A stretch of 64,000 nt of DNA from Taibaiella sp. KBW10. GTDB lineage: Bacteria > Bacteroidota > Bacteroidia > Chitinophagales > Chitinophagaceae. Below, one piece after another: positions 42,860-51,884 of the stretch. The stretch's first letter is position 1, and each line of letters starts with the position of its first letter. Under the pieces are notes generated by a model. That model was given only the letters and a program-made list of their open reading frames with translations. It did no database searches and was not told where the DNA came from. The stretch spans positions 652,164-716,163 of the forward strand of contig NZ_QAJI01000001.1 in the NCBI RefSeq assembly GCF_003852495.1, given 5' to 3'. The position numbers were made by a program, and so were the translations under genes.

Positions 42860-43804
42860 ATGAAAAGGATACTCTACAGCTTGCTCTTCGCACTTTCCGC
42901 TGTTACAGCACAGGCACAACAAACCACAGAAGCCTTTCTCAACGATGTGGCGATACATGCTTCTACAAACTTTCTTTCTATTGCGGGTGCAAAAACCGGC
43001 ACCAGCGCGGACGGCACAGACACCTACTATCAAGCCAAACTGAAGCCGCCGATAGGTACGGCACATATTGCGGCCAATAAATCTCTGGAAGGTTTTTTCA
43101 CCTGGATAATCCCGCTTTCGAAGGCCAAACAGGCAGCGGCTGATGCTACACTACTGATGAAAAACATTGTCGCCCAGGACAGTATCAATTATTACGTGGA
43201 GGACGACACCGACGAAAAGGGCAATAAAGCAATCATACTTTATGAAGATGACGGGTTTGAGGGTGCTCCGGTATTATCCGTATTAAACAGTATAGATAAA
43301 GCCAATGCCTCCAACAGCCAGTGTATCATTACGATGTACGGCACAGGGCCTTTAGGAGAGGGCTACCTGACCCAAGATTACACAACAGACCTGAATACAA
43401 TCGTCAAACATGCCACTAATGGATTTAAGGATATCATCGGAAGGGAAATAAAAACAGTTGATGCAATAACCTATTTCGGATCTAAACTCTATCCAAAGGC
43501 AGGAGAGGTGACCATTGGTGTGGAAAAATCTTCAGCCAGCCGTTGGCTGGCCTGGAAAACACCCCTGGCCTTATCCAAAAAACTTCAAGCCGACGCGGAG
43601 GCATACATCAAAAGCCAATATGCCGATAATCCCTTTTACGAGGTAAAAACAACAGAAGATGCTGCTAAAGGGATGAAGATAACCTCTGTTACTGTGCTGA
43701 ACTATCCGGTGTTTGAAATAGCCACTATAAAAAGTGCAAAAGACCTTTCACCCGACGCAAACCAATTTTTGATTATGGTTTATGAAACGAGTACACCAAA
43801 ATAA
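42860..43804 (+). CDS. secreted protein with an internally duplicated domain
   Basis: This 314-residue protein has a signal peptide (A-Q-A-Q near residue 19). The mature part seems to be two copies of one domain (about 22-110 and 180-270). Each copy has an A-x-x-x-F-x-x-I-x-G start, then Y-Y/F-G-x-K-L-x-P near its middle, then a Trp followed by P-L-x-x-x-K and Q-A-D/A-A. The family is not one I recognise. It begins a run of three exported-protein genes with small gaps (42 and 67 bp). Confidence 0.65.
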   Translation: MKRILYSLLFALSAVTAQAQQTTEAFLNDVAIHASTNFLSIAGAKTGTSADGTDTYYQAKLKPPIGTAHIAANKSLEGFFTWIIPLSKAKQAAADATLLMKNIVAQDSINYYVEDDTDEKGNKAIILYEDDGFEGAPVLSVLNSIDKANASNSQCIITMYGTGPLGEGYLTQDYTTDLNTIVKHATNGFKDIIGREIKTVDAITYFGSKLYPKAGEVTIGVEKSSASRWLAWKTPLALSKKLQADAEAYIKSQYADNPFYEVKTTEDAAKGMKITSVTVLNYPVFEIATIKSAKDLSPDANQFLIMVYETSTPK

Positions 43805-43846
43805 CAACATTTCACAACAATAAGGTTAACACTTAAATTTTCAACA

Positions 43847-44491
43847 ATGAATACTTCTTTTTACACCAATTATGTACACGCTCCCAAAAAGCATTGGACA
43901 GCGTTATTACTTTGCTGCTTTTTAGCGTCTACCGCAACAGGCCAACGCCTGGATATTTTTGGTGGCATCAATCCTTCCGGCATTCGCCACCAGGTAGCTG
44001 GTACACGCCAAAATGCGAGCGGTACCATTGGCTATCATTTCGGGATGGCGGTACTGGTTCCTTTTAATGCCAAAGCGTATAACAGTGACGACGGTGGCTA
44101 TGGAATATTCCCGGCCCTGCAGTTTATCAAAAAAGGCACCTCAAAATCTAGTTTGATCAATGCTTCGGCCGCCGATATCAAACTTGGATACCTTCAGTTG
44201 AATCTACCGCTATCCTATACTGCCGGGTCGTATGGAATAGGTATCGGACCGTATATGGCCTATGCCTTATCGGGCACGAAAAAATACAGGGTGGGCAGCG
44301 GTGCAAAGGAAAAAATCGATTTCGGGAACGACCTGAAAAGAGTAGATTATGGCATCGGCATCAATCTCAATATCAGCCTTTTCAGAATCCAATATGAGTT
44401 TGGCCTGGCCAATCTCGCAACAGGAGCCAATAGTAGCGCTAAAACACGTGCGCTTAGTCTTAGTCTAGACATTCCACTTGTACAGGAGTAA
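43847..44491 (+). CDS. PorT-like outer-membrane beta-barrel protein
   Basis: This 214-residue protein has an N-terminal basic stretch and a hydrophobic segment ending in A-T-G-Q near residue 31, a late signal peptide. The body is beta-rich with F-G-G-I-N, Q-L-N-L-P-L, G-I-G-P-Y and alternating hydrophobic residues, the pattern of outer-membrane beta-barrel (PF13568) proteins of Bacteroidota. Function unspecified. It lies between two other exported-protein genes on the same strand. Confidence 0.75.
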   Translation: MNTSFYTNYVHAPKKHWTALLLCCFLASTATGQRLDIFGGINPSGIRHQVAGTRQNASGTIGYHFGMAVLVPFNAKAYNSDDGGYGIFPALQFIKKGTSKSSLINASAADIKLGYLQLNLPLSYTAGSYGIGIGPYMAYALSGTKKYRVGSGAKEKIDFGNDLKRVDYGIGINLNISLFRIQYEFGLANLATGANSSAKTRALSLSLDIPLVQE

Positions 44492-44558
44492 TGGTTAGTA
44501 CAAGGTGGACGGCCACAAAAGCCATCATTGAATATAATGCTTCCTTAATAATAAACCA

Positions 44559-45056
44559 ATGAAAAAATCATACCTCTTCTTGATCATAGTAATGGGCTTT
44601 AGCTTATTCGCGCAGGCACAGATTTCAGACAATTTTGCCCAGGAAGTCAATGCGCTCATTTGCGCGGACATAGAAACCATCAAAGGCCTGAAAGAAGAAA
44701 AGTCGGTCACAACAGCTTACCAGTCTACCCTGCCCTTAAACGGTTTTAAAGTACTATTGAAAGAATCTTTTGGAGATTATCGGGTAAGTTGTTTTTACAA
44801 GGGAACAGGCAATATGGCTGTGATGGACAGCATTGCCACAACATTATCCAAGCTCAGGAACAAGTACATATTGATAGATAGTAAAGAACATCGTAATCTG
44901 CTGGAATTAAATAAAAACGGGATAACCGTTGCCCGGAGAATTATATTGGTAGATATTACAGAAAAGATAAAAGCAGAAATCGAACTTTGGGCGGAAACAA
45001 ATGGGACCCTCTCTGTGACCATTTATAAATATGACCGGAAATTACTTAAAGAATGA
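44559..45056 (+). CDS. secreted hypothetical protein
   Basis: This 165-residue protein has a signal peptide (M-K-K-S-Y-L-F-L-I-I start, A-Q-A-Q near residue 20). It is charged, mixed alpha/beta, and ends with Y-K-Y-D-R-K-L-L-K-E. I do not recognise the family. It is the third exported-protein gene of this run. Confidence 0.6.
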   Translation: MKKSYLFLIIVMGFSLFAQAQISDNFAQEVNALICADIETIKGLKEEKSVTTAYQSTLPLNGFKVLLKESFGDYRVSCFYKGTGNMAVMDSIATTLSKLRNKYILIDSKEHRNLLELNKNGITVARRIILVDITEKIKAEIELWAETNGTLSVTIYKYDRKLLKE

Positions 45057-45431
45057 GGCAAAATGAGCTTTTAAACGGGAAATCCATCCCCTCTCGTTTA
45101 AGGGCTATTGCTTATCGCAATACTCTTTTCCAAGATATTCCCAAATAGCAGGCAACCAAAACGAGTGAAGCAATTTCACACTGAATGTACGGCGAATAAT
45201 TTCTGAAGAACATTTCTTATCGATAAGACTATAATTAAATATTATGTGTAACTTTCTGAAAAGATAAGATCTGTTGCTTTTATTACTGACGATGCTTGCG
45301 TACTTGGTATATCAGAACAAAAGATGAACCATGCACTTTTGCAGGGCAAATGCTGTCTTTCATAAAATGAATCACTCTGCCGGAGTGCAAACTGATGAAA
45401 GGAAAAAGCGGCTGCATAACATTACCAAAAA
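45057..45431. other. gene-free region before the response regulator
   Basis: About 375 bp with no supported gene. CACTTTTG near 45330 is close to a -7 box about 95 bp before the response regulator gene. Confidence 0.3.
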
Positions 45432-46085
45432 ATGGATAACACAGAAAAAATAAATATAATCGTAGCCGACGATCATCAGATGATGATTGACGGCATCAAA
45501 AATATGTTGGCCCATACGCCACAATACAACATTATTGCAGAAGCAAATAACGGCCAAGCTGCTTATGAAATGATCGCAGAACGCCCAGATGCTTTTCAGC
45601 TGCTGCTTACCGATATCAGTATGCCGCTCCTCAGTGGAACGCAACTATGCCGGATGCTAAAAGACCAGTTTCCCTCTATCCAAGTGTTGATCTTATCCAT
45701 GTACAATAATGCGGTTGCCGTAAAAGAGGCCATACTCGCCGAAGCAGATGGGTATATCCTGAAAAATGCCGGAAAGAACGAGCTTTTGAAAGCGCTGCAC
45801 CGTATTACAGACGGAGGCACCTATTTTGCAGAAGACATTGTCCCGATTATCTACAATCAATACCATCATCAGAAAGTCCAGGATGCACAGCTCAAGGAAC
45901 TAACGGAACGGGAAAAAGAAGTGTTGGGCCTTATCGTGAAGGAATATACCAGTGATGAGATCGCTCAAAAACTATTTATCAGCAAAAAAACCGTGGACAA
46001 CCATCGGCAGCATTTACTGGGTAAAACCGGCTGCAAAAGCACCGTTGGTTTGGTGAAATTTGCCGTAAAACTGGGCATCGGATAG
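45432..46085 (+). CDS. orphan NarL/LuxR-type response regulator
   Basis: This 217-residue regulator has a receiver domain with the acidic pair D13-D14, the phosphorylation Asp in L-L-T-D-I-S-M-P (Asp61) and the Lys of I-L-K-N-A. A C-terminal LuxR-type DNA-binding domain (about 148-217) begins L-T-E-R-E-K-E-V-L and contains the recognition helix K-K-T-V-D-N-H-R. There is no histidine kinase gene nearby, so its partner is elsewhere. Its targets cannot be read from the sequence. Confidence 0.93.
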   Translation: MDNTEKINIIVADDHQMMIDGIKNMLAHTPQYNIIAEANNGQAAYEMIAERPDAFQLLLTDISMPLLSGTQLCRMLKDQFPSIQVLILSMYNNAVAVKEAILAEADGYILKNAGKNELLKALHRITDGGTYFAEDIVPIIYNQYHHQKVQDAQLKELTEREKEVLGLIVKEYTSDEIAQKLFISKKTVDNHRQHLLGKTGCKSTVGLVKFAVKLGIG

Positions 46086-46202
46086 CAAAGTCTAATATTC
46101 AACACAAGGTTAGAAAATGACGAGCACATTATTGTTCAGGCCATTCTATCATTATCAGTTGTTTCAAATATCAATAGATAAAAATGCAGTGTTACACATA
46201 AC

Positions 46203-46232
46203 AAAAGAGCTTCACCATAAGTGAAGCTCTTT
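46203..46232 (-). terminator. terminator of tRNA-Asp copy 2
   Basis: AAAGAGCTTCAC pairs perfectly with GTGAAGCTCTTT around a five-base loop, directly after the tRNA on the minus strand and followed by T-rich sequence. It may also serve the response regulator gene on the plus strand. Confidence 0.8.
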
Positions 46233-46233
46233 G

Positions 46234-46307
46234 CGGACTGGACGGGACTCGAACCCGCGACCTCCGCCGTGACAGGGCGGCATTCTAACCAACTGAACTA
46301 CCAATCC
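46234..46307 (-). tRNA. tRNA-Asp (GTC), copy 2
   Basis: The sequence is identical to the 26645-26718 gene, with the same cloverleaf and anticodon GTC. CCA is not encoded. The upstream segment starting CAATCCCAAAACGG is shared as well, but the rest of the flanks differ, so the duplication is old or only the functional part is conserved. Confidence 0.95.
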
Positions 46308-46360
46308 TTAGAACCTTTAAACGTTAGGATTACTTGCATAATTCCACCGTTTTGGGATTG

Positions 46361-46368
46361 CAAAGATA
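46361..46368 (-). promoter_or_regulatory. -7 box of tRNA-Asp copy 2
   Basis: On the minus strand TATCTTTG matches TAnnTTTG and sits at the same distance from the conserved start region as in copy 1. The -33 element is unclear. Confidence 0.65.
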
Positions 46369-46478
46369 ATACCAAAATTTGATTTTCCATATATTTTTTT
46401 AAATAAAAATATTTTTCTTCTTAAAATCGGCTTGAACTGCTGCTGCTCTATCCACATGGTCAGCTCAAATCCTTTAAT

Positions 46479-46486
46479 TACCTTTG
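46479..46486 (+). promoter_or_regulatory. -7 box of the ketoacyl synthase gene
   Basis: TACCTTTG matches TAnnTTTG and lies 17 bp before the ATG at 46504, giving a short leader. This supports 46504 rather than 46432 as the start codon. Confidence 0.6.
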
Positions 46487-46503
46487 TCAAAATTTACAGT
46501 AAT

Positions 46504-47727
46504 ATGAGTCGTCGTGTAGTGATTACAGGATTAGGAATATATTCTTGCTTGGGTATCGGTAAAGACGCCGTAAGGGATTCTTTATTTCAGGGTAAGTCAG
46601 GCATCGCCTTTATCCCCGAGCGCAAAGCCATGGGATATCGCTCTGCCCTATCGGGTGTTGTACCCAAACCGGATTTAAAAAAACTACTGGACCGAAGATC
46701 CAGGATCATGATGCCGGAACAGGCGGAATATGCTTATATGGCAACCATAGAAGCCTTGCAACAAGCCGGATTGGATCATGATTTTATACACCGGAATGAG
46801 ACTGGAATCATTTATGGCAATGACAGCTGTGCCAAGCCCGTTATCGAAGGTTTCGACATTGTCCGGGAAAAGAAGGATACCATGATGGTGGGTTCTGGCT
46901 CTGTGTTCCAGGTTTTGAACTCAACTGTAACCATGAACCTTTCAACCATTTTCAAATTGACGGGTATTAATTTCTCGCTCAGTGCAGCCTGTGCCAGTGG
47001 TTCTCATTCTATAGGGATGGGATACCTCTTTATTAAAAACGGCTTACAGGACCGGGTGATTTGTGGCGGCGCACAGGAAACCAATGATTATTCCATGCCG
47101 AATTTTGATGCTTTAGGCACCTTCTCTACACGAGAGTCGGAGCCGACCAAGGCTTCCAGACCTTTTGATCGAGACAGGGATGGCCTGGTACCCGGTGGTG
47201 GAGCAGCTACTGTGATCCTGGAAAGCCTGGAATCGGCGCAGGCCAGAGGCGCCCATATTTTAGGAGAGATTGTGGGCTATGGCTTTTCTTCTAATGGAGA
47301 ACATATATCCAATCCGACAGTGAACGGCCAGGTACGCTCTATACACAAAGCCCTTGCCGACGCACAGCTTGCCGCCGATAAAATTGCGTATGTCAATGCA
47401 CATGCAACCTCTACGCCTGCGGGAGACGGTGTGGAAGCGGAAGCCATATATGAGGTATTCGGCGCTAAAATACCAGTCAGTTCAACAAAATCAATGACCG
47501 GGCACGAATGCTGGATGGCCGGCGCAAGCGAAATCGTTTACTCCATGCTCATGATGCAACATGATTTCATGGCACCAAATATCAATTTTGAAAACCCGGA
47601 CGAGCATACGGCAAAGATCAATATCATTCCGGAAACACTGAACAAAGGATTTGATACTTTTCTCTCGAATTCTTTTGGATTTGGTGGCACCAACTCGTCG
47701 CTGATTATTACCAAATTTATGCCTTAA
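46504..47727 (+). CDS. beta-ketoacyl-ACP synthase
   Basis: This 407-residue condensing enzyme extends an acyl-ACP by two carbons. The catalytic Cys is in S-A-A-C-A-S-G-S near residue 162, the first His in N-A-H-A-T-S-T-P near residue 300 and the second in T-G-H-E-C-W-M-A-G near residue 335. F-G-F-G-G-T-N closes the domain. The start at 46504 (M-S-R-R-V-V-I-T-G-L-G) is where the family begins; a longer frame at 46432 would add 24 Cys-rich residues and lies before the promoter box. It is 3 bp before an LpxL-like acyltransferase gene, so its product may be passed to that enzyme. Confidence 0.92.
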   Translation: MSRRVVITGLGIYSCLGIGKDAVRDSLFQGKSGIAFIPERKAMGYRSALSGVVPKPDLKKLLDRRSRIMMPEQAEYAYMATIEALQQAGLDHDFIHRNETGIIYGNDSCAKPVIEGFDIVREKKDTMMVGSGSVFQVLNSTVTMNLSTIFKLTGINFSLSAACASGSHSIGMGYLFIKNGLQDRVICGGAQETNDYSMPNFDALGTFSTRESEPTKASRPFDRDRDGLVPGGGAATVILESLESAQARGAHILGEIVGYGFSSNGEHISNPTVNGQVRSIHKALADAQLAADKIAYVNAHATSTPAGDGVEAEAIYEVFGAKIPVSSTKSMTGHECWMAGASEIVYSMLMMQHDFMAPNINFENPDEHTAKINIIPETLNKGFDTFLSNSFGFGGTNSSLIITKFMP

Positions 47728-47730
47728 GAT

Positions 47731-48618
47731 ATGATTGCTTATTGCCTGGCTTACCCGATTCTTTACCTGATTTCGTTCTTGCCCTTCCGGGTACTTTATG
47801 GCTTCTCGACGTTCGTAAAGTTCATCTTGTTTGATATGATCGGGTATAGAAAAAAGGTTATTCTGGGCAACTTACGTCATGCATTCCCCGAAAAAACGGA
47901 ATCCGAAATACAAGTCATCGCGCGGCAGTTTTACCAATATTTCTGCGATATGATGCTGGAAACGGTAAAAAGCATGACGATTTCGGCAGCAGCACTTCAA
48001 AAACGTTTTTTATGCACTGATGCTTTGCTGAAAGACTTTCAATACTTTGCCGATCAAAAAAAATCGGTCATTATTGTGATGGGGCATCATGGTAATTGGG
48101 AATGGGGCGGCAACAGCTTCGGACTAAACTGCCCGCAGCAGCTTTATGCCATTTTCAGGCCTTTACACAACGTATATTTCAACAACCTGATTATCCGGAT
48201 CAGAACCCGGTTTAAGACCAAATTAATGACCGATAGGGATGTTATTGGTGCCATGAGGAGATTAAAGAGGGAAGGAAGCGTTATTGCAACCGCTTTTCTT
48301 GCCGACCAGGTTCCGGCTAGTAAAAGTGTATACTGGACTCAGTTTCTGAATCAGGAAACGGCTGTTTTTTGGGGAACAGAACGCAGCGCGATCAGTATGA
48401 ATATGCCGGTGATCTATGCCGATATTAAGCGGGTAAAAAGGGGCTATTACCGGGTAGAGGGCAGAATACTTGTTGAAGATCCGCAGCAATACAAAACAGA
48501 GGGTTTGATTTCGGAATTACACACCCGGGCACTGGAACAGGATATTATCGCGCAACCGGAAACATGGCTTTGGACGCATCGCAGATGGAAACGACAAAAA
48601 CCACCAACATCATTATAA
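47731..48618 (+). CDS. LpxL-like lysophospholipid/lipid A acyltransferase
   Basis: This 295-residue membrane-associated acyltransferase of the lauroyl/myristoyl family is probably involved in making lipid A or a related acylated lipid. The catalytic H-x4-D/E-type motif appears as M-G-H-H-G-N-W-E-W near residue 116, followed by R-P-L-H-N near residue 145 and a D-Q-V-P region near residue 192. A hydrophobic N terminus (about 1-25) anchors it. It is in a two-gene operon with the ketoacyl synthase. Length is normal. Confidence 0.88.
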   Translation: MIAYCLAYPILYLISFLPFRVLYGFSTFVKFILFDMIGYRKKVILGNLRHAFPEKTESEIQVIARQFYQYFCDMMLETVKSMTISAAALQKRFLCTDALLKDFQYFADQKKSVIIVMGHHGNWEWGGNSFGLNCPQQLYAIFRPLHNVYFNNLIIRIRTRFKTKLMTDRDVIGAMRRLKREGSVIATAFLADQVPASKSVYWTQFLNQETAVFWGTERSAISMNMPVIYADIKRVKRGYYRVEGRILVEDPQQYKTEGLISELHTRALEQDIIAQPETWLWTHRRWKRQKPPTSL

Positions 48619-48655
48619 TGAGATATGCTCCCGATTGGGAGCATATCTCATTATA
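48614..48655. terminator. bidirectional terminator
   Basis: A 19-bp stem (arms 48614-48632 and 48637-48655, containing GAGATATGCTCCC) with loop GATT lies between the convergent acyltransferase and methyltransferase genes. It overlaps the acyltransferase stop codon. Confidence 0.8.
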
Positions 48656-48666
48656 TCCATTTAATA

Positions 48667-49407
48667 TTATTTTTCAAAAACCATAATCAGTCTGGGCGAT
48701 ACGGCCTGATCAAAGGCGCCTAGATTGTAATCGCCAAATACTTGCGTCATGGTCAATCCTGATGTTTTAAAAATTTCTTTAAAATCTTCGAGTTCAAAAC
48801 CAGATACACGTTCCTCGTACTTCCGCGCTTTACCCTGATCATCTGTAAAGCGGATTTCTTTCACCACTTTCCCATCTTCGAAGCTTCTTTTGAGGTCAAA
48901 GGTTACCCCTTCGGTGTGGAGTATCTCTGTAGACACTAACTTTTCTTTTACGACCGATATATTCATATAATCAATCACCAGCTTACCACCGGGTTTCAAT
49001 GATTTTGCAAAGGCTTCTGCAGCTATGATATTGTCTCTGTATTGCTGAAAATAGCCGAAACTGGTAAAAAAGTTAAAGGCATAGTCAAAATAATTGAGCC
49101 GGAATATATGGCGCATATCATGTCGGTAGAAAGAAAGTTGCTCATTACTGAGTTCCTTGGCGCGGTTGATCCGCTCCTCTGACAAATCAATACCAATCAC
49201 CTCATGGCCCTGCGCCTGCATGTATTGTGCATGCCGGCCATCACCACAGGCAATATCCAGTATTTTACAACCCGGCTTGATCTCCAAAAATCGGAATAGA
49301 TTGTCTACCAATCCCTTAGCTTCTTTCGTATCTCTATTCTTATATAATATTTTGTGGTATGGGGAGTCAAACCAACTCTCAAACCACTCTTTTTGTTCCT
49401 CTTGCAT
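48667..49407 (-). CDS. class I SAM-dependent methyltransferase
   Basis: This 246-residue methyltransferase has the SAM-binding motif I-L-D-I-A-C-G-D-G-R-H near residue 44, the acidic residue in V-I-G-I-D-L-S near residue 70 and F-N-F-F-T-S-F-G-Y near residue 110, all of class I methyltransferases. The substrate is not indicated. It is divergent from glmM, with each gene having its own TAnnTTTG box. Confidence 0.9.
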   Translation of the reverse strand: MQEEQKEWFESWFDSPYHKILYKNRDTKEAKGLVDNLFRFLEIKPGCKILDIACGDGRHAQYMQAQGHEVIGIDLSEERINRAKELSNEQLSFYRHDMRHIFRLNYFDYAFNFFTSFGYFQQYRDNIIAAEAFAKSLKPGGKLVIDYMNISVVKEKLVSTEILHTEGVTFDLKRSFEDGKVVKEIRFTDDQGKARKYEERVSGFELEDFKEIFKTSGLTMTQVFGDYNLGAFDQAVSPRLIMVFEK

Positions 49408-49426
49408 TATCTTTATTATTGGATTG

Positions 49427-49434
49427 CAAAAGTA
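49427..49434 (-). promoter_or_regulatory. -7 box of the methyltransferase gene
   Basis: On the minus strand TACTTTTG matches TAnnTTTG, about 20 bp before the ATG, and is followed by CAATCC, as in the tRNA-Asp promoters. Confidence 0.6.
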
Positions 49435-49489
49435 AAAGCTAATGTTCAGATAATGGTATATTTTATGTTAAGATAAAGATTCCTGCAGG

Positions 49490-49516
49490 TTTGCGACCGA
49501 AATTAAACTACTTTTG
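49490..49516 (+). promoter_or_regulatory. promoter of glmM
   Basis: TTTG (49490-49493) and TACTTTTG (49509-49516) are separated by 15 bp, close to the Bacteroidota spacing. The start codon follows at 49539. Confidence 0.6.
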
Positions 49517-49538
49517 CTCGTTGTTAAAAAAATGAAAA

Positions 49539-50921
49539 ATGGCTTTAATTAAATCTATATCAGGCATCAGAGGGACCATTGGGGGCGCTCCGAATCAGGG
49601 CCTAACCCCGATTGATATTGTGAAATACACCGCTGCATTTGGCGTGTTGGTACAAAAAAAGTCTTTAGAAAATAAAAAAATTATTATTGGCAGAGATGGC
49701 CGTATCTCCGGAGAGATGGTCAAAAACCTGGTCGCAGCTACCTTACAGGCCATGGGCTTTGAGGTAATTGATCTTGGATTGAGCACTACCCCTACGGTAG
49801 AAGTGGCCGTAACGATGGCAGCCGCAGCCGGAGGCATTATCCTTACGGCAAGTCATAACCCAAAAGAATGGAATGCCTTAAAATTATTGAACGAGAAAGG
49901 AGAATTCATTAGCGCTGCTGAGGGTGCAGAACTGTTAGCCATCGCGCAAAATGATGAATACTCTTTTGCCGAAATCAATCAATTGGGTTCTATCACTCAG
50001 GATGACAGCTATTTGCAAAAACACATTGATTATATATTAGCACACCCTCTGGTGGACAAAGAAGCCATCGCTGCCGCCGATTTTAATATCGTGGTAGATG
50101 CTATCAACTCCACCGGTGCTACATTTGTTCCGGCATTGCTGGAGGCTTTAGGTGTTACCAAAATAAAAGTGCTGAATGAAGAAGTAACGGGAAATTTTGC
50201 CCATAACCCGGAACCTTTGGCCGAAAACCTCAGGGAACTGTGTAGTTATGTCGCCAAAAACAATGCGGACATGGGTATTGCCGTAGATCCGGATGTAGAT
50301 CGCCTTTGTTTTGTTTGTGAAGATGGTAGCTTATTTGGCGAAGAATATACTTTAGTTGCCGTCGCAGATTATATTTTGCAACACAAAAAAGGAAATACGG
50401 TTTCTAATATGTCTTCAACCCGTGCCTTAAGGGATATCACGGAAAAACATGGGGGTATTTATTACCCAAGTGCCGTGGGTGAGGTTAATGTAGTGGCTAA
50501 AATGAAAGCCGTAGATGCGGTTATCGGCGGCGAAGGTAATGGCGGTATTATTGATCCGCAATCCCACTATGGTCGTGATGCCCTGATCGGTATCGCATTA
50601 TTCTTAACACACCTGGCTAAAACAGGCAAAGGCGTTAAAGCCTTACGGAATACTTATCCAAACTATTTTATCTCTAAAAATAAGATCGAATTAAGCCCGG
50701 AGATCAATGTAACGACGCTGTTTGCCAATATCCAAGACAAATACAAGAAACAACCGATCAACACCGAAGATGGTTTGAAAATAGAATTTGATATGGATTG
50801 GGTACACTTAAGAACTTCCAACACGGAACCGATCATCCGTATTTACAGTGAAAGTAATAGTGAAACGACTGCAGAAAATATTGCCAAGCGTATTATGGCG
50901 GATATCAGTGAGTTGATATAA
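49539..50921 (+). CDS. glmM: phosphoglucosamine mutase
   Basis: This 460-residue enzyme converts glucosamine-6-phosphate to glucosamine-1-phosphate for peptidoglycan and LPS synthesis. The phosphoserine is in T-A-S-H-N-P-K-E-W-N (Ser about 105), the metal loop is D-P-D-V-D-R near residue 250, the sugar-binding G-E-G-N-G-G is near residue 330 and the phosphate-binding R-T-S-N-T-E-P near residue 427. The length and motifs fit. It is a single-gene unit with its own promoter and a strong terminator. Confidence 0.93.
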   Translation: MALIKSISGIRGTIGGAPNQGLTPIDIVKYTAAFGVLVQKKSLENKKIIIGRDGRISGEMVKNLVAATLQAMGFEVIDLGLSTTPTVEVAVTMAAAAGGIILTASHNPKEWNALKLLNEKGEFISAAEGAELLAIAQNDEYSFAEINQLGSITQDDSYLQKHIDYILAHPLVDKEAIAAADFNIVVDAINSTGATFVPALLEALGVTKIKVLNEEVTGNFAHNPEPLAENLRELCSYVAKNNADMGIAVDPDVDRLCFVCEDGSLFGEEYTLVAVADYILQHKKGNTVSNMSSTRALRDITEKHGGIYYPSAVGEVNVVAKMKAVDAVIGGEGNGGIIDPQSHYGRDALIGIALFLTHLAKTGKGVKALRNTYPNYFISKNKIELSPEINVTTLFANIQDKYKKQPINTEDGLKIEFDMDWVHLRTSNTEPIIRIYSESNSETTAENIAKRIMADISELI

Positions 50922-50952
50922 GAAGCATACCGAAAAAGATATAAGGAACATA

Positions 50953-50990
50953 AAAAAAGGACCGATGCTGATCAGCATCGGTCCTTTTTT
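50953..50990. terminator. bidirectional terminator between glmM and tonB
   Basis: A 38-nt perfect palindrome (arms of 19 starting AAAAAAGGACCGATGCTGA) lies between convergent genes, with A and T tracts for both strands. A very stable stem. Confidence 0.92.
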
Positions 50991-51010
50991 ATGTTTGTAT
51001 TATTAAAGCA

Positions 51011-51859
51011 TTATTGTAATCTGTAGTTCACCGGAACGGTAAAGTAACAACGTACTGCTTGTCCGTTTTGTTTACCTGGCTCCCACTTCGGCATAGATTT
51101 CACTACGCGTATTGCTTCTTCCGGTAATCCGTTACCCAATTCTTTTCCTTTCGCTACAGCCACATTAGAGATAGAACCATCTCTTTCTACAACAAATGAC
51201 ACATATACTTTACCCTGGATACCATCTTCACGAGCAGCATTAGGATATTTCACGTTGTTAGAAAGATATTTGTTCCAATCATAAGGTGCTTTCGGAGGAT
51301 TCTCTACCGAACGGAAGATTTCCGTCTTAGAAGGACCACCGTCTCCGTCTCCACCTGTTTTTACCGGCTCTGGTTTACCATTACCGCTTGGCAGGTTACT
51401 TAAAGAAGGATCTAAGGCATCCGGGTTATCCGAACCATCTTGTGTGCTTTTACCCACTACAACTTTATCATCTTTAGGTTTTTCAACCAGCTTTTCCTCT
51501 TTAGGTACTTCCGCATCTTTTTTAATCTCCGGCACGGTAAACTTCACAGAAGGTTTTACCGGTGGCGGTGCCACGGGCGGCGGCGGTGGTGGCGGTTCAT
51601 TTTCTTTCAATGGCGGTGGTGGTTCCAGATTTTTCATTTCTGTTACCGTAGGAACATTAGCTGTAAGGCCTTCATCTTTAGGTTTACGCTTAATCAAGGT
51701 AGCCCCAAAAACGCCTCCTACCACCAAAACACTGATCAAACCTGCTACCAATGCACGACGAGGATATTTTTTACGCAACTCATATCCACCATACTTTTTG
51801 TTTTTACCTTCAAAAAGTATGTCAAGATAACTTGAGTCTAATATTTTTTTAGCATCCAT
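51011..51859 (-). CDS. TonB energy transducer
   Basis: This 282-residue TonB protein has a short cytoplasmic N terminus, one membrane segment (about residues 36-53), a long Pro-rich periplasmic spacer (about 75-105, with runs of Pro) and a C-terminal TonB domain (about 195-282; Y-P-N-A-A-R-E-D-G-I-Q-G-K-V-Y-V-S-F, then P-K-W-E-P-G-K-Q-N-G, then V-P-V-N-Y). It transmits the proton-motive force to outer-membrane receptors with ExbB and ExbD. It is the last gene of the exbB-exbD-exbD-tonB operon. Confidence 0.94.
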   Translation of the reverse strand: MDAKKILDSSYLDILFEGKNKKYGGYELRKKYPRRALVAGLISVLVVGGVFGATLIKRKPKDEGLTANVPTVTEMKNLEPPPPLKENEPPPPPPPVAPPPVKPSVKFTVPEIKKDAEVPKEEKLVEKPKDDKVVVGKSTQDGSDNPDALDPSLSNLPSGNGKPEPVKTGGDGDGGPSKTEIFRSVENPPKAPYDWNKYLSNNVKYPNAAREDGIQGKVYVSFVVERDGSISNVAVAKGKELGNGLPEEAIRVVKSMPKWEPGKQNGQAVRCYFTVPVNYRLQ

Positions 51860-51884
51860 AATTTAATATTTGTTGGGCTTTGAA

